This document shows, piece after piece, positions 1 through 6,407 of a DNA stretch of 11,307 nucleotides; position 1 is the stretch's first letter; every line of letters starts with the position of its first letter. The DNA is from an uncultured Bryobacterales bacterium (GTDB taxonomy: Bacteria > Acidobacteriota > Terriglobia > Bryobacterales > Bryobacteraceae). The stretch is taken from positions 1 through 11,307 of the forward strand of contig CALMAV010000460.1 of the NCBI GenBank assembly GCA_937859895.1, written 5' to 3'. The notes beneath the pieces were generated by a model that had not been told where the DNA came from, searched no databases, and saw only the letters and a list, made by a program, of their open reading frames with translations. A program made the position numbers and the translations under genes.

Positions 1-447
1 CGAGATGCCTACTTCCAACAAGCTGCGTTTGCGGTAAATCGGCGACTTGATCCAGATAAAAGCACCGACCGTTCCCATCAGCGTCGGCGAGGGTCCAAAA
101 TACGGCAGCGTAGCCGTGATCTGCCAACGACGGCACTGAAGGTAGTGACCCATCTCATGCGCCAGAAGAATGAGAAGCAGCGGAATGGAATAATTAAGGC
201 CGGTCCACACCTGCCCCCGGCTGCTTGCCATCAAGCGATATCCCAGCAACCAGGTTTCCTCGTCCAGGGGTTGGCCATGTTGGTAAGCTTCCGCTAAAGC
301 GAACCCAAATACAGTTGTGGTCAGCAGAGTAGCGCAAAAGCAGAAAATGTTCAGCCACAGGCCCCGGGCCCACTGAGAGCTTCGCGCCGGCCTCTCACTC
401 CAGGGTTCGGTCGTTTTTTCCAAACGAACCCACTCCATGCCGCGCAT
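1..447 (-). CDS. Site-2 protease (M50-like) membrane metalloprotease, C-terminus cut by window edge
   Basis: Only the first 149 residues are in the window; the frame is still open at position 1. The sequence shows a hydrophobic helix at about residues 32-52, then a second hydrophobic stretch (88-96) running into HEMGH at residues 97-101. This is the HExxH zinc motif sitting at a membrane helix, as in site-2 proteases. The following stretch (LPYFGPSPTLMGTVGAFI, about 114-131) matches the conserved post-HExxH region of bacterial M50 proteins annotated as 'site-2 protease family'. Such enzymes cleave transmembrane substrates, often anti-sigma factors or signalling proteins; the substrate here is unknown. 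The first ATG directly follows the HU gene's stop codon in the same frame, and another ATG lies three codons on (position 438). No strong Shine-Dalgarno sequence precedes either, so translation is probably coupled to HU. The second metal-ligand region lies beyond the window, so completeness cannot be judged. Confidence 0.88.
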   Translation of the reverse strand, partial: MRGMEWVRLEKTTEPWSERPARSSQWARGLWLNIFCFCATLLTTTVFGFALAEAYQHGQPLDEETWLLGYRLMASSRGQVWTGLNYSIPLLLILLAHEMGHYLQCRRWQITATLPYFGPSPTLMGTVGAFIWIKSPIYRKRSLLEVGIS

Positions 448-717
448 CTATTGCAAGGTTTGCAATTCTTTACCGGGTTTGAAACGTACTGCTTTACCTG
501 GCGGGATTGCAACTTCGGCACCCGTACGGGGATTTCTGCCAATCCCGGTTTTACGCGGCCGCACGTTGAATATACCGAATCCCCGCAGCTCGATGCGATC
601 CTCTTCACTGAGGGCTCGCTTCATGGTCTCAAAGACGGTCTCCACTGCCATCTCAGCCTTTGTTTTGGTAATACCTGTCCGGCTAACAACTTCATTGATA
701 ATGTCGAGCTTTATCAA
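448..717 (-). CDS. HU/IHF-family nucleoid DNA-binding protein
   Basis: Small dimeric histone-like protein that bends DNA and shapes the nucleoid. From a TTG start at 717 the product is 89 residues, the usual HU/IHF length. It begins IKLDIINEVVSRTGITKTKAEMAV, the typical N-terminal helices. It then shows IELRGFGIFNVRPRKTGIGRNPRTG, containing the GFGxF turn and the GRNPxTG tip of the DNA-binding beta arm with its intercalating proline. It ends with FKPGKEL, also conserved. The IELRGFG and FKPGKEL wording leans towards the IHF-beta side, but HU and IHF cannot be separated firmly here. TTG is preferred because GGAGG lies four bases upstream and homologues start at this residue. The longer frame from an ATG at 780 would begin almost at the predicted transcription start. 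The gene is upstream of, and abuts, the site-2 protease gene. Confidence 0.94.
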   Translation of the reverse strand: MIKLDIINEVVSRTGITKTKAEMAVETVFETMKRALSEEDRIELRGFGIFNVRPRKTGIGRNPRTGAEVAIPPGKAVRFKPGKELQTLQ

Positions 718-721
718 AAAA

Positions 722-726
722 CCTCC
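722..726 (-). promoter_or_regulatory. Shine-Dalgarno GGAGG deciding the TTG start of the HU-like gene
   Basis: GGAGG on the minus strand ends four bases before the TTG at 717-715. It is the only good ribosome binding site in the leader, and it puts the start exactly where HU-family proteins begin. The spacing is on the short side. Confidence 0.7.
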
Positions 727-773
727 AAAGCCGCCCACCCTCTCCAGTGCGAAGACAAAGTAGCCGGACATCC

Positions 774-811
774 ACTGCAATGTAATGATAAGAAAGCATT
801 TACTGCAATGT
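774..811. repeat. Pair of 10-bp direct repeats bracketing the HU -10 box
   Basis: ACTGCAATGT occurs at 774-783 and again at 802-811 (plus-strand reading), 28 bp apart start to start. One copy lies just inside the -35 element and the other over the predicted transcription start. Both are followed by AATG, with one extra base in the second copy. The placement suggests an operator, possibly for feedback regulation, but no regulator is identified. Confidence 0.45.
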
Positions 812-814
812 CAA
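785..814 (-). promoter_or_regulatory. Sigma70-like promoter of the HU / site-2 protease operon
   Basis: On the minus strand a perfect TTGACA (814-809) is followed after 18 bases by TATCAT (790-785), five of six matches to the -10 consensus. Transcription would begin near 778, leaving a leader of roughly 60 bases before the TTG start at 717. The start point argues against use of the upstream ATG at 780. Eighteen bases is one longer than the ideal spacer. Confidence 0.65.
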
Positions 815-999
815 TGCGTTCTAAAAGCCGTCTGGTGCCAACTTAGCCTGCCCTCGTGTGCATATCCAATAATTGCTTGGTATATTTACTGGCCCTGAAT
901 CATTTGCTAGGCCTATTCCCACCGTAATACCCTTAACAAATAGCCTTTCTAAGAGTGGCATTAGAAATGCTCAAACAGAGGCGGGCGGTATTGCACCAC

Positions 1000-1476
1000 A
1001 TGAAATGTCTGAGGATCCTATTAGTCGAGGATAGTCCGAGTGATGTCCGCTTAATTCGTGAAGCCTTGAAAGAAACGCCGGTACCGGTTGAAATTACGGT
1101 AGCTTACGACGGCGTGGAGGCGATGAAGATCCTCCACCAGTCAGAGGCGGGGAAGGCAGAGAGACCAGATCTGGTGTTGCTTGACCTGAACCTTCCACGA
1201 AAGAACGGGCGCGAAGTATTGGCCGAAGTGAAGTCGGCCCCAAATCTAAAGCAGATTCCCGTTCTGGTGATGACCAGCTCACGAGCAGACGAGGATATCG
1301 CGCAGGCGTACGCGCTGAATGCGAACTGCTACATTACTAAGCCCGGTGATTTGGGAGAGTATATTAGCGTTGTTCGGGCCATAGAAGATTTCTGGTTTCT
1401 GACAGCAACGCTGCCGGAAGCACCACGGCCAGCTGAAGAGAATGCCTGGTCGGCCAGTGCAGCCGGAGCGCGCTGA
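1000..1476 (+). CDS. Rcp1-like single-domain response regulator
   Basis: A receiver domain with no output domain (158 residues from the ATG at 1000). The first strand and acidic pair read RILLVEDSPSD. The phosphoacceptor aspartate is in LVLLDLNLPRKNG (residue 62 from this start). The switch Thr/Ser is in VLVMTSSRADED and the conserved lysine is in NCYITKPGDL. The wording DLNLP-K-GREVLAE-K and the tail IEDFWFLTATLP closely follow Rcp1, the response regulator of cyanobacterial phytochrome Cph1, and many similar bacterial regulators beside hybrid or photoreceptor kinases. A phosphorelay role is therefore expected, acting by protein contact rather than DNA binding. No histidine kinase lies in the window. 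The frame stays open upstream to a GTG at 955 and an ATG at 967. I chose 1000 because homologues have only a few residues before the first strand; none of the three has a convincing Shine-Dalgarno. The gene is divergent from HU and convergent with tpx, 12 bp apart. Confidence 0.92.
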   Translation: MKCLRILLVEDSPSDVRLIREALKETPVPVEITVAYDGVEAMKILHQSEAGKAERPDLVLLDLNLPRKNGREVLAEVKSAPNLKQIPVLVMTSSRADEDIAQAYALNANCYITKPGDLGEYISVVRAIEDFWFLTATLPEAPRPAEENAWSASAAGAR

Positions 1477-1488
1477 ACAGCTTAAAGC

Positions 1489-2028
1489 TTAAGAAGCAGC
1501 GGTCTTTCCCATTGCCTGCTTCGCAGCGGAGAGGGCCGCGTCATAGTTCGGGAAATCTCCCACCTTCTTGACGTATTCGGCATACTTGATCGTGTTATCA
1601 GGCGCAACTACAAAAATTGCGCGACTTTCGATCCGCAAGTCCGGAATCAGGGTACCGTAGTTTTCGCCAAACGAACCCGAGCGGTGGTCCGAAAGCATTG
1701 TGACCTTGTTAATGCCGAAATTACCGCAGAATCGCTGCTGAGCAAACGGCAGATCCATGCTGATTGTATAAATCTGTAAATCCGGCAACTTGGTGGCTTC
1801 TTCCTCAAAACGCTTGGTTTGCGCATCGCATACCGGCGTATCGAGAGAAGGAACGACACTGAAGATTCGCGTTCCGTGGCCAGTTCCGTCCAGATCGACC
1901 CCTTGCAGGGTCCCATCGACTAGATTGAAATTCGGGGCTTTATCCCCGGCCTTCAGTTCGGGACCAGCTAGCGGCTGCTCTTTTCCTTGCATCACTGTGG
2001 TTCGGTTCGAAGCTGTGCTATTTGTCAT
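1489..2028 (-). CDS. tpx: Thiol peroxidase Tpx (atypical 2-Cys peroxiredoxin)
   Basis: Reduces hydrogen peroxide and organic hydroperoxides with electrons from thioredoxin. The 179-residue product has the peroxidatic cysteine in PSLDTPVC (Cys67) and the resolving cysteine in DLPFAQQRFCG (Cys101), both in the exact Tpx contexts. The N-terminal stretch TVMQGKEQPLAG aligns with the start of E. coli Tpx. The ATG at 2028 is chosen because it puts a normal-length lead before this stretch and follows the upstream gene's stop by 26 bases. The frame extends further up to 2097, inside the DUF255 gene, but that extension matches nothing in the family. The Shine-Dalgarno is weak, so the gene may depend on transcription and translation from upstream. 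It is the last gene of a probable peptidase-DUF255-tpx operon. Confidence 0.95.
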   Translation of the reverse strand: MTNSTASNRTTVMQGKEQPLAGPELKAGDKAPNFNLVDGTLQGVDLDGTGHGTRIFSVVPSLDTPVCDAQTKRFEEEATKLPDLQIYTISMDLPFAQQRFCGNFGINKVTMLSDHRSGSFGENYGTLIPDLRIESRAIFVVAPDNTIKYAEYVKKVGDFPNYDAALSAAKQAMGKTAAS

Positions 2029-2054
2029 CGGACCACAGTGTACCAAGCAAATCG

Positions 2055-4094
2055 TTATGGGAAAACCTGCGGCAGCTGGCAGGTGAAGTCGCGACACTCG
2101 TATAGGGTCATGTTGCCCTGACGGTCTAGACCACCCAAAAATGAAGGGGTAGTCTTGAAATACTGCGCGGCATCATCAGTAAGGGCAAATACACTCGCGT
2201 TAGGCGCAAAGACGCGTTGCTTGGTCCGTAGCAGACCCAGTGCCTTCTCACCTAGTGTCTGGCATCGAATCACTACTTGTTCAGGAGCAGTGAGCCACCG
2301 TCCCAGAGCCACAGCAGCTTGAGGAGCCATCGTCGGTTGAGCCTTCAGCCTTGGCCCGAACCACTGCAGTGTCCGCTCGGCTTGGTCCCCCAGAGCCTTG
2401 TTGCCGGTCAAGTAAGAAACTCGCAGCAGGACCTCGGCAGCAATGGCGTTTGCCGAAGGTTCGGCCCCGTCGTAATCGTCCTTCAAGCGCAACAAGATGT
2501 CCGACGCACTACCGGCTGTACTAAAAAATCCGCCGCCCTCTTTGTCCTCGAATCGGGAAAGACCTCGAGTAAGCAAGTCCTCGGCAAATTTTAAATACTC
2601 GACGTCGCCCGTAGCCTCAAACAAATCGGTGAGGCCTTGAGCATAAAAGGCGTAGTCATCGGCAAAGGCCTCCACTGCCGCTTCGCCGTCGCAGTAACGC
2701 CGCAGTAGCCGCCCGGAATTGGTATTGTACATGCGACCGGAGAGGAACTTCGATGCGCGCCTTGCAGCCTCCAGATAGCGCGGCTCGTCTAGGATCCCAG
2801 CTGCGCGGGCTAACGCAGAGATCATTAACCCATTCCACGCCGTCAGGATCTTGTTATCTAGGTGCGGACGCGGTCGGCTGTTCCGAACCCCAAACAGGGC
2901 CGCGCGTGCTTCCCCTAGACCCGCGTATTCTGATTCCCCGTGCGCCACATACAAGATGTTCCGGCCAGTGAACTCTCCATGTGGGTCGTTGTCGACATTG
3001 CCATCCGACTCGACACCGTAGAAGCGGCAGAAGGCCTGAGCCAGCTCTTTGCCAAGCAGCTTTTGAATCTCGCTGGTACGCCAAATGTAGAACGCGCCCT
3101 CACCGTGCTGGGCCGGGTCTTCCGGGTCTGCGCTGTCAGCATCCTCGGCCGAGTAAAAACCGCCTTCGGCATCCGTCATGTCTCGCAACACGTAGTCGCA
3201 AATGTCTCGCGCTACACGCGCGAACTGCTGCCGACCCGTTATCTGATACGCCTCTACATACGCGATCGCCAACTGCGCCTGATCGTACAGCATCTTTTCA
3301 AAGTGGGGTACGAACCAGCGCTCGTCGACCGAGTACCGGTGAAAGCCGCCTCCTAACTGATCGTGCATACCACCGTCGGCCATGGCTTCGAGTGTGCGAG
3401 TCACCATGTCCAGAGCTTCTTCGCTGTTTTCGGCAGCGTAGTAACGAAGCAGGTAATTCAGCGCGACCGGTCGTGGAAACTTTGGCGCCGCCCCAAACCC
3501 TGCATTGCGCTCATCAAAGCTGCGCCGCAGCTGCCAGTAGCCGGCTCTAAACAGCTCCTGATTTAGTGACTGAGCACCCCCCGCTCCGGTTGCCATCGAC
3601 GCCATTTGCTCTGTAACACTGAGGCTCGCTTCTTCGATTTTCCCTCGGTCTTCTTCCCAGGCTTTTTCAAGGTGAAGCAGCAGATCACGGAAGCCGGGGC
3701 GTCCATAAGCTGTTCGCGGTGGAAAGTACGTGCCCCCGAAAAACGGTTTGAGTTGCGGCGTCAGGAAAACCGACATGGGCCAGCCACCGCTGCCCGTTGT
3801 GGCCTGGACAAAGAGCATGTAGATACGGTCGACATCCGGCCGCTCTTCCCGATCTAGCTTAATCGGCACAAAGGAGCGGTTCAGCACCGCAGCCGTGGCT
3901 TCATCCTCAAACGATTCGTGAGCCATGACGTGGCACCAATGGCAAGTTGAGTAGCCGATAGAAAGAAAGATCGGCTTGCCTTCCTGCCGTGCGCGCGCAA
4001 AAGCCGCCTCTCCCCACGGCAGCCAAGCTACCGGATTATCTGCGTGCTGACGAAGATAAGGACTCTTTTCGTGTACGAGCTCGTTAGTTGGCAC
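2055..4094 (-). CDS. DUF255 thioredoxin-fold protein (YyaL / SSP411 family)
   Basis: A 679-residue protein, full length for the family. The N-terminal thioredoxin-like domain begins with the signature NELVHEKSPYLRQHADNPVAWLPW and carries CHWCHVM at residues 51-57 (Cys51 and Cys54), the family's CxxC-type motif. The rest is an alpha/alpha-barrel-like region with typical segments such as GGWPMSVFLTP, GGTYFPP, GGGFHRYSVDERWFVPHFEKMLYDQA and EGGFYSAEDADS. Family members are annotated as thioredoxin-domain or spermatogenesis-associated-20-like proteins; the reaction is not firmly known. No signal peptide is seen, so it is probably cytoplasmic. The start is a GTG directly after the upstream gene's TAA, with GGAGA (4104-4100) five bases before it. 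Tpx follows 26 bases downstream; a shared role in thiol or redox upkeep is inference. Confidence 0.95.
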   Translation of the reverse strand: MPTNELVHEKSPYLRQHADNPVAWLPWGEAAFARARQEGKPIFLSIGYSTCHWCHVMAHESFEDEATAAVLNRSFVPIKLDREERPDVDRIYMLFVQATTGSGGWPMSVFLTPQLKPFFGGTYFPPRTAYGRPGFRDLLLHLEKAWEEDRGKIEEASLSVTEQMASMATGAGGAQSLNQELFRAGYWQLRRSFDERNAGFGAAPKFPRPVALNYLLRYYAAENSEEALDMVTRTLEAMADGGMHDQLGGGFHRYSVDERWFVPHFEKMLYDQAQLAIAYVEAYQITGRQQFARVARDICDYVLRDMTDAEGGFYSAEDADSADPEDPAQHGEGAFYIWRTSEIQKLLGKELAQAFCRFYGVESDGNVDNDPHGEFTGRNILYVAHGESEYAGLGEARAALFGVRNSRPRPHLDNKILTAWNGLMISALARAAGILDEPRYLEAARRASKFLSGRMYNTNSGRLLRRYCDGEAAVEAFADDYAFYAQGLTDLFEATGDVEYLKFAEDLLTRGLSRFEDKEGGGFFSTAGSASDILLRLKDDYDGAEPSANAIAAEVLLRVSYLTGNKALGDQAERTLQWFGPRLKAQPTMAPQAAVALGRWLTAPEQVVIRCQTLGEKALGLLRTKQRVFAPNASVFALTDDAAQYFKTTPSFLGGLDRQGNMTLYECRDFTCQLPQVFP

Positions 4095-5729
4095 TTATTT
4101 CTCCACTGGCTTTCGCGGGAATGCGTCCGGTGCGTTCGCAATATCGTACACAACTGACGAGATAACGGCGGCCGCTTGCATCAAGTCCTCAGGAATTGCG
4201 TGATCAAAAGTATCCACATCAGAGTGATGCGTTGCGGTCCCATAATCGAGCGGATCTTGTATGAACTGGAAGCCCGGAATTCCAACAGCATCGAAAGAGA
4301 GGTGGTCGGTGCCGCCCGTGTTGCGTAAGGTGGTGGTAGTTACACCCAGGTCGGCAAACGGATGCATCATCTTCTCGAATAAGGGTCGGGCTGCGTCGTT
4401 CCCTTGTAGGTAGACGCCGCGGATTTTGCCGCTCCCGTTATCCAGGTTCAGGTAAGCATCCAGCTTGGCCGCTTCCGGCTTCAACTGCAGTGTTTTTGGA
4501 TCGCCGAAGTGCGCAGCAACTCAAGCTTTTGAGCCGTAGAGCCCTTCCTCCTCACCGCTCCATAACCCGATGCGCACGGTGCGGTCCATAGGCAAGTGCA
4601 GGGCAGCCAATACGCGCATTACCTCCAGCATGACGGCACTGCCCGCTCCATTGTCAGTAGCACCGGTTCCGGAGTGCCATGAATCAAAGTGCGCGCCGAT
4701 CATCACAACTTCGTCTGGATTCTTGTGCCCAGGGATTTCGCCCACCAGATTGAGTCCATCCACGTTTGATTCGGATACTTTGGCCTGCAGGCTGAAACGC
4801 AGGTTGACCGGAACCTTCTTTTCGATGAGCCGCACCATTCGTGAGTACTGCTCCTCGGTTACGACAAAAGTGGGCGAAGCCAGTAGCTTTGCCTTCTCCG
4901 AACCAGCCTGCTCAGCAAAAAGCAAGCCGTTGTGCGCACGACCATCGGCTCTGATGACTGCTCGTACGCCTTCCTCGCGAAAGAACTCGCCTTCTTTATT
5001 TCGCTCGTCGATGTAGCGGTCGATGAACTCATTTTGGGTTGCACTCGACAGCGACGAAAAGTACGGCCCCTGCTCCTCCAAATCAGTAGGGAATTCGAGC
5101 TTGTCGACGGGAATGTTACGACGAATAGAGGGTGTGGGCGCCTTGGCCATGTCTGACAATTCGGCATCGGTGTATCGCCGGAAGAGCGGCTTGTCGCTGG
5201 GCTTGGGAACTTTACTTTCCGAGATGAGAACGATCTTGCCCTGCAGTTTGCCTTTCCACTTGGTCTTGTACTGCTCGAACAGCTCACGATTTTTGTTGAT
5301 GTCGAAGCCTTGCGTGTGAAACGGCGCATAGAGAGCATCCCCGCTTTGGACGGTGTCCGTCGGGGCACTCCATGCAAGTGGAACAGCGATGAGATGAGAG
5401 TAGCGAGGCGCTGTCATCTCGAGCGTGTAGCCCTGCAGCGACCAAGCTCGTCCGAACGGGCCCCACTTCTCGCTATGCACATTCATAGCGCCATAGCTGC
5501 GCAATTGGCCCAGCGCCCATTCCGCCGCTTCGCCAAACTCCGGCGACCCAGTTATTCGCGGCCCATACCGGTCAGTCAAGCTTGCGAGCGTGTCCATCAC
5601 CTGAGAGTGATCGAAGGCTTCGGTCTTAATGCGATGGATGACGGCCAACTGGTCATCAGCGCCCAAGGTGAAAGGCGAGCAAAGTATTGCGGCAGCGACA
5701 ACCCGGCCTAGCGTCCGGCTTAGATACAT
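4095..5729 (-). pseudogene. Secreted M28 (PA-domain) zinc aminopeptidase, split by an in-frame TGA
   Basis: An exported M28-type dizinc exopeptidase broken by TGA at codon 403 (4523-4521). Before the stop there is a signal peptide (residues 1-24, hydrophobic VVAAAILCSPFTLG, then A-DD). A PA-like insert follows, with KIVLISE at about 165-171. The first half of the active site comes next: GAHFDSWH (His347), ATDNGAG (Asp359) and SGEEEG (catalytic Glu393/394). After the stop the same frame runs open for 141 more codons with the rest of the fold: YLNLDNG (ligand Asp430), GGTDHLSF, and ATHHSDVDTFDH (ligand His502). There is no frameshift, and an intact protein would be 544 residues. The 402-residue product would lack two metal ligands and should be inactive. 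TGA also ends genes here, such as the response regulator, so it is not a reassigned codon. The cause may be a recent mutation or a base error in the assembly. The gene leads the DUF255-tpx operon. Confidence 0.88.
4100..4104 (-). promoter_or_regulatory. Ribosome binding site GGAGA for the GTG start of the DUF255 gene
   Basis: GGAGA on the minus strand lies inside the last codons of the M28 peptidase frame, five bases before the GTG at 4094-4092. It supports the GTG start. It may also let the DUF255 gene be translated independently even though the peptidase frame upstream is interrupted. Confidence 0.65.
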
Positions 5730-5779
5730 AGCGCCCGTTGTACCACGCAGGGCGCATGAATATTACCTCACTGCAGTTT

Positions 5780-5803
5780 GATGGAGTGTTCAGATGCTCC
5801 ATC
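5780..5803. repeat. 7-bp inverted repeat upstream of the M28 peptidase gene
   Basis: GATGGAG (5780-5786) and CTCCATC (5797-5803) are perfect inverted arms around a 10-base centre, 51 bases upstream of the peptidase start. Such dyads are often operator sites. No T-run follows on either strand, so a terminator is unlikely. No regulator is known. Confidence 0.35.
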
Positions 5804-5881
5804 ACGCAAAACGCTGAGCTTTGGGAAAATTGTAGGGGTTCGAATCAGAATCCAAACGACTTCCAGAGCCATGGGCACACA

Positions 5882-6388
5882 ATGATCATGGTGATCAGCC
5901 AGCTATTGAACAAGACACGGCTGCGATTACAAAAGCGGCAGTTTGCAGCCCTTTACCGGAGCTTCCTATTCCGCGTCTTTGATTTGGAGCTGCTCTCCGC
6001 CTTAGGATGTCGCAACTTGCTGGATTAATTCGCCGCTGTGCTAGCGGCATACAATTTCGTTCTTTCCATCCTCACTGTTGCGCATTTTGCCTTGTCGACC
6101 GCCGAGCAATCCAAGCGTGTCGTCACTGCTTGGGGGCTGGCAGAGTTTTACATCTCAACCATTACGGTTGTCGGGCTGTTCCCTGTTCTCTCTTGGAACG
6201 CGCTGGTTCCGGATCGGCGCTATGGCTTTGTACTCGATCCGCTCCCCATCGGAACTAGAACCATCTTAAATGCTGAGAGCGCTTCGGTGGTAACCGCTAT
6301 AGGCATTAGCATTCTCGCTGTAAGTATCTTCACTGGCCATACAAAAGATATTGCTTCAGGAATACGCCGGCAGTCGCCTACGATCTAA
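5882..6388 (+). pseudogene. N-terminal remnant of a multi-pass membrane protein, with an in-frame TAA
   Basis: One reading frame covers the whole stretch, broken only by TAA at 6026-6028. The first part reads QFAALYRSFLFRVFDLELLSALG-CRNLLD. After the stop comes FAAVLAAYNFVLSILTVAHFAL, then SKRVVTAWGLAEFYISTITVVGLFPVLSWNAL, then PDRRYGFVLDPLPIGTRTIL, with about three hydrophobic segments. The order, with a short amphipathic start, 'DLELLS', a transmembrane pair and then a 'PDRR..VL.PLP' motif, resembles the beginning of large membrane proteins (ABC-2-permease-like in places) that I associate with Acidobacteria. I cannot name the family with certainty. If TAA was CAA, the text 'LLDQFAA' would be restored. 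The frame then ends at 6388 after only 168 codons, where I expect a protein several hundred residues long, so the C-terminal part seems lost. No good Shine-Dalgarno precedes the ATG at 5882. The region could instead encode a short orphan membrane protein from 6038, which I think less likely. Confidence 0.55.
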
Positions 6389-6407
6389 GTGATCGACGAA
6401 CGGACGC

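Noticed and set aside
451..846. 131-codon plus-strand frame across the HU gene and its promoter
   Set aside because: It is antisense to a clear HU/IHF gene and runs through its promoter; no family resemblance.
2029..2097. N-terminal extension of Tpx up to 2097
   Set aside because: It would overlap the DUF255 gene's end by 43 bases, and the added residues do not resemble Tpx. The ATG at 2028 gives normal length.
2981..3550. 189-codon open frame antisense to the DUF255 gene
   Set aside because: It lies wholly within a well-conserved gene, has an arginine- and cysteine-rich composition typical of a reverse-frame shadow, and matches no family I know.
4521..4523. TGA as a selenocysteine codon
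   Set aside because: The position is not a catalytic or metal-binding site of M28 peptidases, and the bases after it form only a weak 5-bp pairing around a large loop, not a convincing bacterial SECIS hairpin.
4859..5377. 172-codon open frame on the same strand as the M28 peptidase, in another frame
   Set aside because: It overlaps conserved peptidase coding sequence and its translation is Ser/Arg-rich without motifs. The peptidase lesion is a nonsense codon in one continuous frame, so no frameshift into this frame is needed.
5835..5846. GGGGTTCGAATC resembling the T-arm of a tRNA
   Set aside because: The flanking bases do not form a T-stem, and no acceptor, D or anticodon arm can be built around it.
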